A stretch of 64,000 nucleotides of DNA, from the NCBI RefSeq assembly GCF_002368035.1, contig NZ_AP018222.1:5908748-5972747 (forward strand). The letters are read 5' to 3'. The notes below the pieces were generated by a model. It made no database searches and was not told the DNA's origin. It saw only the letters and a program-made list of their open reading frames with translations. Origin of the DNA: Nostoc linckia NIES-25 (lineage in GTDB: Bacteria; Cyanobacteriota; Cyanobacteriia; Cyanobacteriales; Nostocaceae). Positions 16,439 through 24,264 of this stretch are shown here, piece by piece. Numbering within the stretch: position 1 is the stretch's first letter; every line of letters starts with the position of its first letter. The position numbers and the translations under genes are program-made.

Positions 16439-16466
16439 GTAGGGGCGTACAGCTGTACGCCCCTAC
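16439..16466. repeat. Dispersed 28-bp palindrome
   Basis: GTAGGGGCGTACAG is followed immediately by its reverse complement. The same hairpin module, with variant tips, recurs at 23989-24016, 34384-34412 and 45338-45365. It sits between two convergent genes and could serve as a bidirectional terminator, but it has no T-run and belongs to a repeat family. Confidence 0.8.
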
Positions 16467-16508
16467 CATCAGCTATTTTGTGAAATGGTATACGTGAGAA
16501 TTAGAAAA

Positions 16509-18086
16509 TTAGGCTGGTTGTATTTCTGGATTCCCATCTGTAACCACAAATGAAGCCTTTTTGCTAATAGTGCCAAATGGAGTTTCCACCTCTGACACCG
16601 CAAGATAATCTGCCTTCCAGGTTGTGGGAGTCACGTTACAGCGAACATACCCCCGTCTATTGTTGTAAAACTTAACCTGTGGGTTTTCTGCGATGTAACC
16701 GGGGATAGTGTCTGAGCCATTTCCACCGGAGGATATTGAAGTACAGACGAATTCACTCCCCACCGTAGCAGATTGCGGGTTATTAAAGTCAGCCTTTAAA
16801 TCTATTGCCCAGTGGTTATGGACATCGCCTGTTAAGACTACTGGATTAGATGGTTTACGCTGTTCTAAGAAACCCAAAAGGCGATCGCGGGAAGCTACAT
16901 AACCATCCCACTTATCCATACTATAGGTTTGGCCTGGCCCCTCTGTTCTATCTATCTGAGCAACTATAACTTGCTGGGCTAAAACGTTCCACTTAGCCTG
17001 TGATTTATCTAAGCCATCATATAGCCAATCTTCCTGTGCTTTACCAGTAATGGTTCCATTGGGTTCTAGTCCACAAGGACGTGCTTTAGTACCATCACCA
17101 CAAGGCTGGTCGGTGCGATATTGGCGAGTATCTAAGACATGGAAGGTTGCTAACTTACCAAAGTTCAGTCGGCGATAAAGTTGCATATTGGCGCCAACAG
17201 GACGTTGTAACGGACGCAACGGCATGTGTTCGTAGTAAACCTGATAAGCAATAGCCCGACGTTGGAGGAAAATTGCTGGGTTTTGGTCTGGTTCGCTATC
17301 AATTTCTGAGATGTCGTTGGCGTAGTTGTTTTCTACCTCATGGTCATCCCAGGTAACAATCCACGGAAACGCTGCGTGCGCTGCTTGCAGGTTGGTATCG
17401 GTTTTATAGAGGGCGTGACGGTTGCGGTAATCTTCTAAGGTGAAAATTTCTGAACTATTGTGTTGTCTGGGAGTAGTGGTTGAGATTCCCCCTTCATAGA
17501 TGTAATCGCCAACATGGACTACTAAATCGAGGTCATCTTGTGCGAGATATTTATAAGCAGTATAGAATCCCTGCTGATAGTTTTGGCAGGAGACAAGGGC
17601 AAAGTTCAACTTATTCAAGTTGCCATTCGCTAAAGGTGCAGTACGAGTGCGACCAATGGGGCTAGAGTCTTGGCCGACAATAAAGCGATACCAATACCAA
17701 GTATCAGATTGCAGTCCTTGTACCACAACTCGCACTGAATGAGCTAGTTCTGGGGTTGCCAGTACCGTACCTCTAGAGACAATGCGCTTCATCTGCTCAT
17801 CAGTAGACACTTCCCAGCGAATTGGTACATTTACTGGTGGCATTCCGCCGCCGTTCAAGGGTTCGGGAGCCAAACGAGTCCAAATCACGACGCTGGTGGC
17901 ATCAGGGTCACCCGATGCTACACCCAAAGTGAAAGGATAATTGGAAAATCTGGTTTTGGCGATCGCTGTTTGATGAGAAAATTGGTTAGCGATCGCAAAA
18001 CTACTCAATGCTCCTGCCCCAATAATTAAGTTGCGTCGTTTTATTCGAGTCTGCAAGAGCCTTTCAATATTATGAAAATCTACCAT
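16509..18086 (-). CDS. phoD: PhoD-family alkaline phosphatase/phosphodiesterase
   Basis: The 525-residue protein has a Tat-type N-terminus: KRRNLIIGAG, then a hydrophobic stretch and Ala-rich cleavage region near residue 43, so the folded metalloenzyme should be exported. Family motifs follow in order: an Ig-like N-terminal domain, LNFALVSCQNYQ near residue 158, VVHVGDYIYEGG near 190, TWDDHEVENNYAND near 247, LDTRQYR near 317 and VVLTGDVHNHWA near 426. These bind the Fe/Ca centre that hydrolyses phosphomonoesters and diesters. The start is supported by GGGAG seven bases upstream. In cyanobacteria phoD is usually induced by phosphate limitation; no convincing Pho box was found in the 90-bp upstream spacer. 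The next gene upstream on the same strand is a PEP-CTERM gene. Confidence 0.92.
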   Translation of the reverse strand: MVDFHNIERLLQTRIKRRNLIIGAGALSSFAIANQFSHQTAIAKTRFSNYPFTLGVASGDPDATSVVIWTRLAPEPLNGGGMPPVNVPIRWEVSTDEQMKRIVSRGTVLATPELAHSVRVVVQGLQSDTWYWYRFIVGQDSSPIGRTRTAPLANGNLNKLNFALVSCQNYQQGFYTAYKYLAQDDLDLVVHVGDYIYEGGISTTTPRQHNSSEIFTLEDYRNRHALYKTDTNLQAAHAAFPWIVTWDDHEVENNYANDISEIDSEPDQNPAIFLQRRAIAYQVYYEHMPLRPLQRPVGANMQLYRRLNFGKLATFHVLDTRQYRTDQPCGDGTKARPCGLEPNGTITGKAQEDWLYDGLDKSQAKWNVLAQQVIVAQIDRTEGPGQTYSMDKWDGYVASRDRLLGFLEQRKPSNPVVLTGDVHNHWAIDLKADFNNPQSATVGSEFVCTSISSGGNGSDTIPGYIAENPQVKFYNNRRGYVRCNVTPTTWKADYLAVSEVETPFGTISKKASFVVTDGNPEIQPA

Positions 18087-18175
18087 TTTTTACTCCCGGT
18101 TAACTAGTATGGTTTGTCATTTTTACTTCGTAATTTGCCTCATAACTAATGGCTAACGACTCATGAAAACCAAGA

Positions 18176-18724
18176 TTAAGCTTGAACTTTTTTGATGGGA
18201 ATGAATTTTTTCTTCGTCATCAAGCCAATGCCACAAGCTAAGAAAACGCCAGCTAAAGCTGTAGGTTCAGGAACTCTTGTATAAGAAACTTTACCTGAAA
18301 TTATTTCGATATCGGAATCGGTTGGAGAGAAAATTGTAAAATCCTCACCAACAATTTCGTAGCGCGGAGAATTGGCAGGATTAGTTTTGCCATCAAATGT
18401 ATAGTCTAATGCTAAAGATGTTTTTCCTGTTGAAAACAGCATTGAATATACAAGGGGAAAGTCTGGATAGTTGATATCATCTTGTTCGGTGTAAACTGTA
18501 GAATCGCCATCAAATTGGAAAGAAAGAGACTTGGCGATCGCTACAGAACTTTCCTCGCTTAAAGTTGAATCATCAAAACTAAAAAACCCATTTCCCTTAG
18601 TGGTAGGGCTATCAACGCTGAAAGCATAATTAATAATTGCAGCAGATACACATTTTGCATCTAGAGTTACAAAACCTATAGCCAAGCTAGCAGCAGCAAG
18701 CACTAATTTTGGAACCAATTTCAT
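18176..18724 (-). CDS. PEP-CTERM sorting-domain protein
   Basis: The protein has 182 residues, with a signal peptide (LVLAAASLAIGFVTLDAKC region), a beta-rich body and a C-terminal sorting signal VPEPTALAGVFLACGIGL followed by a basic tail. Exosortase recognises this signal, cuts it and exports the protein to the cell surface or extracellular matrix. Exosortase itself is not in the window. The start has AGGAAAG upstream of the ATG. The body (YAFSVDSPTTKGNGFFSFDD) is typical of the family and has no known activity. It is upstream of phoD with 90 bp between them, so read-through is possible. Confidence 0.85.
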   Translation of the reverse strand: MKLVPKLVLAAASLAIGFVTLDAKCVSAAIINYAFSVDSPTTKGNGFFSFDDSTLSEESSVAIAKSLSFQFDGDSTVYTEQDDINYPDFPLVYSMLFSTGKTSLALDYTFDGKTNPANSPRYEIVGEDFTIFSPTDSDIEIISGKVSYTRVPEPTALAGVFLACGIGLMTKKKFIPIKKVQA

Positions 18725-19399
18725 CTTTTGCTTTCCTCACGATAAACTTCTGCAAGCAATACACGCTGGTAACTACAGCAGAATCTAAAATTAAGAGTTG
18801 GGAAGTAAAACAGGTTGAATCCCTGGCTACCTGACCTAGTATGTCTACTTCACGATTTTTGAAACTCTTTGTATTAATTAATTTCTTGTTAATTAATACA
18901 TTTCTTTTTACTTTTCCAAGCAATAGTTCGCCACCGCTAATTACAGCGATCGCAATAAAATTTTGATGAATCAATTTGAAAAACAAATAAGCCAGTTTTT
19001 CAATACTTCAAACAAGCATATATTAAAAGCCTAAGTTTAAGCGAAGTTTAATTATGGGTAAAAATCTCCGAAAACTTATTTTACTAATCAAAGAATTACT
19101 CAAAGCTCAAATATTTTTTTGAAAATTTTTGATTTACTTTTACTGATATAATTTCGCTTTAAAGATGTGCTTAAAGGATTTACATAAAACTACATACTGT
19201 AGCGTACAAGCTTTAAATTACCGACTTGTTAGAGAAGCCTGGGATCTCGACCGTTGAAGCTTCGTTCTATTGAGAATTTGTAGTTGATTGTAGTTGAATG
19301 TGAAATCTCAGCCTGCTTTTGGGAATACTTGATTTAGTCAACTGATTGTTGGCAATTTGAGCTATCCAAATCTAGAACCAAGGCATTTTGAGATAAATT
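18725..19399. other. Intergenic region of 675 bp, nothing recognised
   Basis: The region separates the PEP-CTERM gene and the divergent DUF928 gene. It is AT-rich, lacks the usual dispersed repeats, and contains no open frame with coding character: a 99-codon minus-strand reading at 18687-18986 lacks a ribosome site and overlaps the PEP-CTERM start. Promoters for both neighbours are expected at its ends. Confidence 0.5.
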
Positions 19400-20137
19400 A
19401 TGAAATTGATTAAGCCATCTCAATATTTTCTAGTCTTTTCCTTACCTTTATTTTTGAATTTCGCTCATACTTTTACACTACAAGCACAAGCTCAGTTATA
19501 CCAATCAAATAAAACTTGGCAAATTAGTCAAACATTTAAGCCGCCGAAGCGGGGAGCGCCTCCTGTAAGTAGTGGTGGTTCTACTCGTGGTGGCTCTTGT
19601 TTGACTGGCAAAAAACTCGTAACTCCATTAATTCCTCAAAATAAATTAGGACTCACACTTAATCAACGTCCAACATTTTTCTGGCATATACCTGAATCTT
19701 CAGTCAAAACAGCCAAGTTTTTGCTTTTTGCTGATAACGATCGCACACTATTGTATGAAACATCTTTTACACTTCCTAATAAATCTGGAATTTTTAGCTT
19801 TACACTTCCTGACACTGCCCCAGCATTGGCAATAGATAAAACTTATCACTGGTATCTGACAATTGTTTGCAATGCTGAAGAGTCCAGCGAGAATCCAATT
19901 GTAGATGGTTGGGTGGAACGAATTAAACCGGAATTAGCATTATCTGAGGCGTTAAGAAAAGCAAATTTGCGGAAATTGCCCACTATCTATGCAGAAGCCG
20001 GAATTTGGCATGAAGCCTTGGCTTCTTTAGTGCAACTACGCCGGACTGAGCCAAATAATTTAAAAGTGAGGATGGATTGGAGACAATTTTTTAAATCAGT
20101 TGATTTAAGTGCGATCGCTTCAAGTCCATTAATTTAA
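19400..20137 (+). CDS. DUF928 exported protein
   Basis: The protein has 245 residues and a signal peptide ending near AQAQ (residue about 30). A proline/glycine linker precedes the DUF928 core, recognised from LTLNQRPTFFWHIPES, TYHWYLTIVCN and the C-terminal EAGIWHEALASLVQLRR. DUF928 genes in cyanobacteria are very often next to a gene encoding a CHASE2-domain protein, as here (158 bp upstream of it). The domain is thought to act in the periplasm, perhaps presenting a signal to CHASE2, but this is inference from neighbourhood. Confidence 0.85.
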   Translation: MKLIKPSQYFLVFSLPLFLNFAHTFTLQAQAQLYQSNKTWQISQTFKPPKRGAPPVSSGGSTRGGSCLTGKKLVTPLIPQNKLGLTLNQRPTFFWHIPESSVKTAKFLLFADNDRTLLYETSFTLPNKSGIFSFTLPDTAPALAIDKTYHWYLTIVCNAEESSENPIVDGWVERIKPELALSEALRKANLRKLPTIYAEAGIWHEALASLVQLRRTEPNNLKVRMDWRQFFKSVDLSAIASSPLI

Positions 20138-20295
20138 ATATGAGAGATTGGGCATCAACATTTGAGGTGTGGAAAGCTTTTTTGTAATCTCCCCACACTT
20201 CCCTCATCTCCCGACTTTATACAGACGCGTAGACAACTCAAAGAGCAGCTTCTCGTAAGAGTATAATCGCGTCTATCTACTCCCTATTTAATGTT

Positions 20296-22512
20296 ATGTG
20301 GAAAAACCTGAAGCCGCGAGTTTGGCAATGGCGCGGTGTTTTATTTACAGTTCCAAATATTACAATTCTAGTGATTGGATTACGGTTAACTGGATTATTG
20401 CAATTATTAGAATTGGCTGCACTAGATCAATTTTTTCTCCTCCGCCCACGAGAACCAGTTGATACTCGTATTGTAATAGTTGAAATTAATGAAGCAGATG
20501 TCCGCAAGCAAGGACAGTGGCCAATGACGGATGCGGCGCTTGCTAGTGTATTAGAAGATATTAAAAAGCAGCAGCCTAGAGCGATCGGCTTAGATATTTA
20601 TCGGGATTTACCTGTAAATCCTGGTCATCAAGCTTTAGTTAAAGTGTTTGAAACTACGCCTAATTTGATTGGCGTACAAAAAATTTCTGATAGTTTTGAT
20701 AGTTCTTCAGTTGATGCCTCTCCAGTTCTCAAACAACGCCATCAAATTGGAGCAAACGATTTACCTTTAGATGGGGATGGAAAAATTCGCCGAGGTTTGC
20801 TTTACCTGAATTTAAAGAATGATGAAGTTCTAGAAAGTTTTGCTTTGAAATTAGCTTTGTTGTACTTAAAACCTGAAGGTATTACTCCCAAAGCAGCAGT
20901 AAATAACTCTAATTTTTTGCAGTTAAATCGCGGTATTTTCCCTATTTTTGAAGCAAATGATGGGGGCTATGTGCGGGCGGATGCAGGAAGTTATCAAGTA
21001 CTTTTAAATTATCGAGGCAGGATACAACAATTTATCAAAATTTCTCTGAGAGATTTACAAAACAAACGCATTCCAAAAGACTTAATGCGCGGTAAGGTAG
21101 TATTAATTGGAGCTACAGCTGAAAGTTTGAAAGATTTATTCTATACGCCTTATAGCAGTAATGTACTTACTGAGCCAGAACGTATGGCAGGTATTACAAT
21201 TCATGCTAATTTAATTAGTCAAATTTTGAGTGCGGCTTTGGATGGTCGTCCAGAGATTAAGACTTTACCCGAACCAATAGAATGGTTATTGATTTTTAGT
21301 TGGTCAGCTATCGGTGCAATTTTGTGTTGGGTACAACGTCACAGTAATAACCAGAAGATTTTTCTAGCTGTGGGTCTGGCGGCTGCCGGTTTACTTGGCG
21401 GTAGCTTTTTGGCATTTCTGAGTAGTTGGTGGATTCCCGTTGTTCCTTCACTACTGGCCTTAGGAGGTTCTACCATCGCACTTACTCAGTATATCGCCCA
21501 AGGTTCGGCTCAAATGCGAAAAACTCTCGGTCGTTATCTCACTGATGAAATCGTCGCTAATATCTTAGAAACTCCTTCTGGGTTAAAGTTAGGAGGAGAA
21601 CGCAGAAAAGTGACAGTTCTCGTATCTGATTTAAGAGGATTCTCGGCTATTTCCGAACAATTAACTCCGGAAGAAGTAGTCAGAATTCTCAATCTTTATC
21701 TGGGAGCAATGACGGATGTAATTAATCAGTATAAAGGTACGATTAATGAATTTATGGGCGATGGTATATTTGTAATTTTTGGTGCGCCAATTAGCCGCAA
21801 AGATGATTCTCAAAGAGCGATCGCCTGTGCTATTGCTATGCAATTGGCAATGCAGAAAGTAAACGAACAAAATCAACAAATGAATTTACCAATCCTCGAA
21901 ATGGGAATTGGAATTAATACAGGGGAAGTTGTGGCGGGAAATATTGGTTCTCAAAAACGCGCCCAATACACAGTTATCGGCAGCCATGTCAATTTAGCAG
22001 CCAGAATTGAAACTTATACAGTAGGCGGCCAAATTTTGATTTCGGAAAATACTTCTAAAGATGCCAATATTGACCTCAAAATTGCTGGTGATTTAGAAAT
22101 AAAACCTAAAGGTATAAAAGACCCAGTAAAAATCTTTGATATTCGTGGTATTAGCGGTCAACATAACTTGTTTTTGCTAGAAGATGATGAACAAATGGTC
22201 AGTTTAAATCAAGAATTACCTGTGGAATACAGCATTTTACAGGGAAAGCAAGCGGGTGGAACAATATTTGTAGGAGCTTTAGTTTACCTCTCAGAAAAAG
22301 CAGCGCAACTAAAATCTTTACATTCTTTAGAACCCTTAAGTAATCTTAAACTCAAATTATTAATTGAACCAGAACTAGCTACAGCAGAAGAACATATTTA
22401 TGCCAAGGTAATTAAACAAACTGATGTTGACAACCACCTTTTTCTAATTCGATTTACAGCTATTCCTCCAAAAGCGATCGCACTTCTTAATGCACTCCGT
22501 CAAACTGACTGA
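20296..22512 (+). CDS. CHASE2-domain class III nucleotide cyclase
   Basis: The 738-residue protein has an N-terminal membrane helix (about 17-37), a periplasmic CHASE2 sensor (about 45-320), three closely spaced helices (about 335-410) and a cytoplasmic class III cyclase domain (about 435-615), with an extra C-terminal tail of about 110 residues. Catalytic residues: metal Asp D445 in VSDLRGFS and D489 in FMGDGIFVIFG, and the Asn/Arg pair in VNLAARIE. The base-selecting lysine of adenylate cyclases is replaced by glutamate at 485 (TINEFMGDG), as in guanylate cyclases, while the second selectivity position keeps Thr (QYTVIG). Substrate choice is therefore uncertain. It follows the DUF928 gene and probably responds to an external signal. 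Confidence 0.92.
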   Translation: MWKNLKPRVWQWRGVLFTVPNITILVIGLRLTGLLQLLELAALDQFFLLRPREPVDTRIVIVEINEADVRKQGQWPMTDAALASVLEDIKKQQPRAIGLDIYRDLPVNPGHQALVKVFETTPNLIGVQKISDSFDSSSVDASPVLKQRHQIGANDLPLDGDGKIRRGLLYLNLKNDEVLESFALKLALLYLKPEGITPKAAVNNSNFLQLNRGIFPIFEANDGGYVRADAGSYQVLLNYRGRIQQFIKISLRDLQNKRIPKDLMRGKVVLIGATAESLKDLFYTPYSSNVLTEPERMAGITIHANLISQILSAALDGRPEIKTLPEPIEWLLIFSWSAIGAILCWVQRHSNNQKIFLAVGLAAAGLLGGSFLAFLSSWWIPVVPSLLALGGSTIALTQYIAQGSAQMRKTLGRYLTDEIVANILETPSGLKLGGERRKVTVLVSDLRGFSAISEQLTPEEVVRILNLYLGAMTDVINQYKGTINEFMGDGIFVIFGAPISRKDDSQRAIACAIAMQLAMQKVNEQNQQMNLPILEMGIGINTGEVVAGNIGSQKRAQYTVIGSHVNLAARIETYTVGGQILISENTSKDANIDLKIAGDLEIKPKGIKDPVKIFDIRGISGQHNLFLLEDDEQMVSLNQELPVEYSILQGKQAGGTIFVGALVYLSEKAAQLKSLHSLEPLSNLKLKLLIEPELATAEEHIYAKVIKQTDVDNHLFLIRFTAIPPKAIALLNALRQTD

Positions 22513-22766
22513 TACTAGCGCATCAATAAGGAGATGCATCTAAATACGGCAACCCAAAAAAGTAGGTATTTAAAGTTTTTGAAAATAGTAACAATTGTTG
22601 CTGATAGAAGCTGGCGATCGCTGTAAGATTTTGGACTTAAGTCAGATCCAACTCTAATAAATCCTTAATAATTCGTAATTAATGGTATAGAAGAACTAAT
22701 TTTAGTTTTGGGTATAAAAAACATAACTCCTTGTAAAACTGAGATTCAATTACATCCAAACGACAA

Positions 22767-23075
22767 ATGACGAACGTAGAAAAATTTCAGAAACTAGTAG
22801 AGCTTGCAAATGAATATGGGATTATTTGCCAGCCAACACCAGAAGAATGCTTGATTGCATCCTTACCTGGAGACGATGATTTTTTATTAGCTTTTACTTG
22901 GTCTGGTGCAATTGAAGGAGAGTCGCCAGAACATGAATTAATAGCAATTAGCGTACAAGATATAGTCAAAGAAGTTACCGTTGCAGCTTGGCAAATTCCT
23001 ATTTATTTATTCGGAAACGTTTTGAGGCAGGCTCAGATGCTTGTCACTGCTCACAAAGATTTTTGGCGTTGCTGA
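22767..23075 (+). CDS. Hypothetical protein, 102 residues
   Basis: A soluble acidic protein (about 19 Asp+Glu) beginning MTNVEKFQKLVELANEYGII, with a central strand-rich section (FLLAFTWSGAIEG). The last dozen residues come from GGCGTTGCTGA-type sequence that also appears as filler elsewhere, so the C-terminus may have been altered by a repeat. I do not recognise a family. It stands alone between the cyclase gene and the toxin-antitoxin pair. Confidence 0.5.
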   Translation: MTNVEKFQKLVELANEYGIICQPTPEECLIASLPGDDDFLLAFTWSGAIEGESPEHELIAISVQDIVKEVTVAAWQIPIYLFGNVLRQAQMLVTAHKDFWRC

Positions 23076-23250
23076 ATCAAAAGATGACTCTTGTAGAGCG
23101 GGCATCTGGAGTGCCTGAAAATATAAAGAACGGGCTTTTCGGCTCATCTTACAAAGGCTCCAAAATCATCCCGCTTTTCCTGCAACAGCTAATTTAGGGA
23201 TTGATTTCAGCCCACTAGTCTCCCCCCGCTAGGGCGAATATACTGAAATG

Positions 23251-23526
23251 TCACAAGTTTTCGTACACTTCATCATCGTTCCGTTTGCCAACACGGAACA
23301 CGTCAACTAATTGATTTTCATCATCAATGGTGTAGAGAATTCTGTACTCTCCAGAATCAACACGATAACCACCTTCATAACCTTTAAGAGCTTTACAATC
23401 TTGGGGTCTGGGAATGCCTTGAAGAGAAAGGATTTTAGAGACGACTTGCTTAAATTGTTTAGCTTGTAAATCCCGCAAGTTTTTTTCTGTTGTTTTAGCA
23501 ATTCTGAGAGTATAGCGCTCACTCAT
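23251..23526 (-). CDS. RelE/ParE-superfamily toxin
   Basis: The preferred start is the ATG at 23526, which overlaps the antitoxin stop in ATGAGTGA; an in-frame GTG at 23532 is an alternative. The product of 91 residues is of normal RelE length. It shows YTLRIAKTTEKNLRDLQ, then the ribosome-contact segment GGYRVDSGEYRILYTID, and a Lys-Arg-rich end (RVGKRNDDEVYENL). RelE toxins cut mRNA in the ribosome A-site. The four-base-type overlap with the antitoxin indicates coupled translation and a standard type II operon. Confidence 0.85.
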   Translation of the reverse strand: MSERYTLRIAKTTEKNLRDLQAKQFKQVVSKILSLQGIPRPQDCKALKGYEGGYRVDSGEYRILYTIDDENQLVDVFRVGKRNDDEVYENL

Positions 23527-23773
23527 TTTCACGCTCTTGCATAATCGCCTCTAAAGTTGTAAAGCCATCATTCTCAGCAATGGCTTGACGCAACAGTTCG
23601 GAGTCAATGGCATCTTCTAGAGCTTCGAGACGTTTTAAGTCTTCCAGTCCAACCATAGCAACTACAGCCTTACCATGTCGCTCGATGATAATGCGCTCAC
23701 CTTTATACTCAACACGATTAATTAGCTCTTGAAAATTAGCACGAGCTTCTGTAGCACTGATTTTATCTGACAT
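23519..23773 (-). CDS. Phd/YefM-family antitoxin
   Basis: This 84-residue protein carries the Phd/YefM fold: ISATEARANFQELINRV, then GERIIIERHGKAVVAMVGL and the linker LEDLKRLEALED. The N-terminal half binds the operon promoter and the C-terminal tail wraps and inhibits the toxin. It comes first in the operon, as usual, and would repress its own transcription jointly with the toxin. A tandem TTTGTACATTT sequence (about 23786-23811) lies just upstream and may be part of the operator. Confidence 0.9.
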   Translation of the reverse strand: MSDKISATEARANFQELINRVEYKGERIIIERHGKAVVAMVGLEDLKRLEALEDAIDSELLRQAIAENDGFTTLEAIMQERENE

Positions 23774-23783
23774 TTTTGTTAGT

Positions 23784-23813
23784 TTTGTACATTTTTGGCA
23801 TTTTGTACATTTA
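23784..23813. promoter_or_regulatory. Direct repeat upstream of the toxin-antitoxin operon
   Basis: TTTTGTACATTT occurs twice within about 30 bases immediately before the antitoxin start, with GTAC centres about 21 bases apart. GTAC-centred sites are common for Phd/YefM autorepressors, so this is a candidate operator. The assignment rests on position and repetition only. Confidence 0.4.
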
Positions 23814-23828
23814 TTCTAACTAAAGGCG

Positions 23829-24097
23829 ATGCCTGCGGCGGGCTACGCCTACGCGTTTTTCATTCACTCAATAAGCGATGGGCAGAGGTTAATCGCTGCC
23901 AATAATGAACTGGAAGCAAGAATACAGGAACTAGAAGAATTTACAGAAGGTAATACCAATTTGAAATCAAAATGCGACAGATCTGTGGGTAGGGGCGTAC
24001 AGCTGTACGCCCTTACAGCCGATTCGTGTGTCGCAAATATTTTTGAAAATGGTGTAACGCCCAAGAAAGCCTACAAGAAATAGAAGAGAATGCATAG
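23829..24097 (+). pseudogene. Small coiled-coil gene broken by a miniature element
   Basis: The left part reads ANNELEARIQELEE in frame, typical of a short coiled-coil protein. At 23954 a repeat element enters and the frame becomes meaningless. Removing 23954-24057 (the element plus one copy of TAA) joins GAAGGTAAC to GCCCAAGAA and restores a frame ending in NAQESLQEIEENA, with the stop at 24095, directly before the terminator at 24097. The 5' end is unclear because it contains another dispersed repeat (about 23826-23855), so the original start may also be lost. The function is unknown. Confidence 0.5.
23954..24054. mobile_element. 101-bp miniature inverted-repeat element (TGCGACA family)
   Basis: Ends are TACCAATTTGAAATC on the left and, reverse-complemented, CACCATTTTCAAAAA on the right; inner inverted repeats are TGCGACA (about 23973) and TGTCGCA (about 24030). 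A GTAGGGG-type hairpin (23989-24016) occupies the centre. TAA is present on both sides (23951-23953 and 24055-24057) as a likely 3-bp duplication. A larger relative lies around 42848-43146 in the opposite orientation. Confidence 0.65.
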
Positions 24098-24128
24098 CCG
24101 TCCTAACCCGCAGGCAGGACGGCTTTTT
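24097..24128 (+). terminator. Rho-independent terminator
   Basis: GCCGTCCT, an 11-base loop and AGGACGGC form an 8-bp G/C-rich stem, followed by TTTTT. It begins at the last base of the restored stop codon of the broken gene, so it was that gene's terminator. It also insulates the molybdoenzyme gene downstream. Confidence 0.8.
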
Positions 24129-24264
24129 CATGGATATGTCGCCTACTTGAAAAAAGACTGACCAAAGCTCGCGCCGAATGTCCAGATTTTAGAAACTCTT
24201 ACTACTTAAATGCTACTTAACGCTAGTGTAGGAATGAGCATATTACCTCAATCGGGAGCGCGTC

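Noticed and set aside
18687..18986. Minus-strand 99-codon reading upstream of the PEP-CTERM gene
   Set aside because: It overlaps the PEP-CTERM start, has no ribosome site, and no recognisable protein features.
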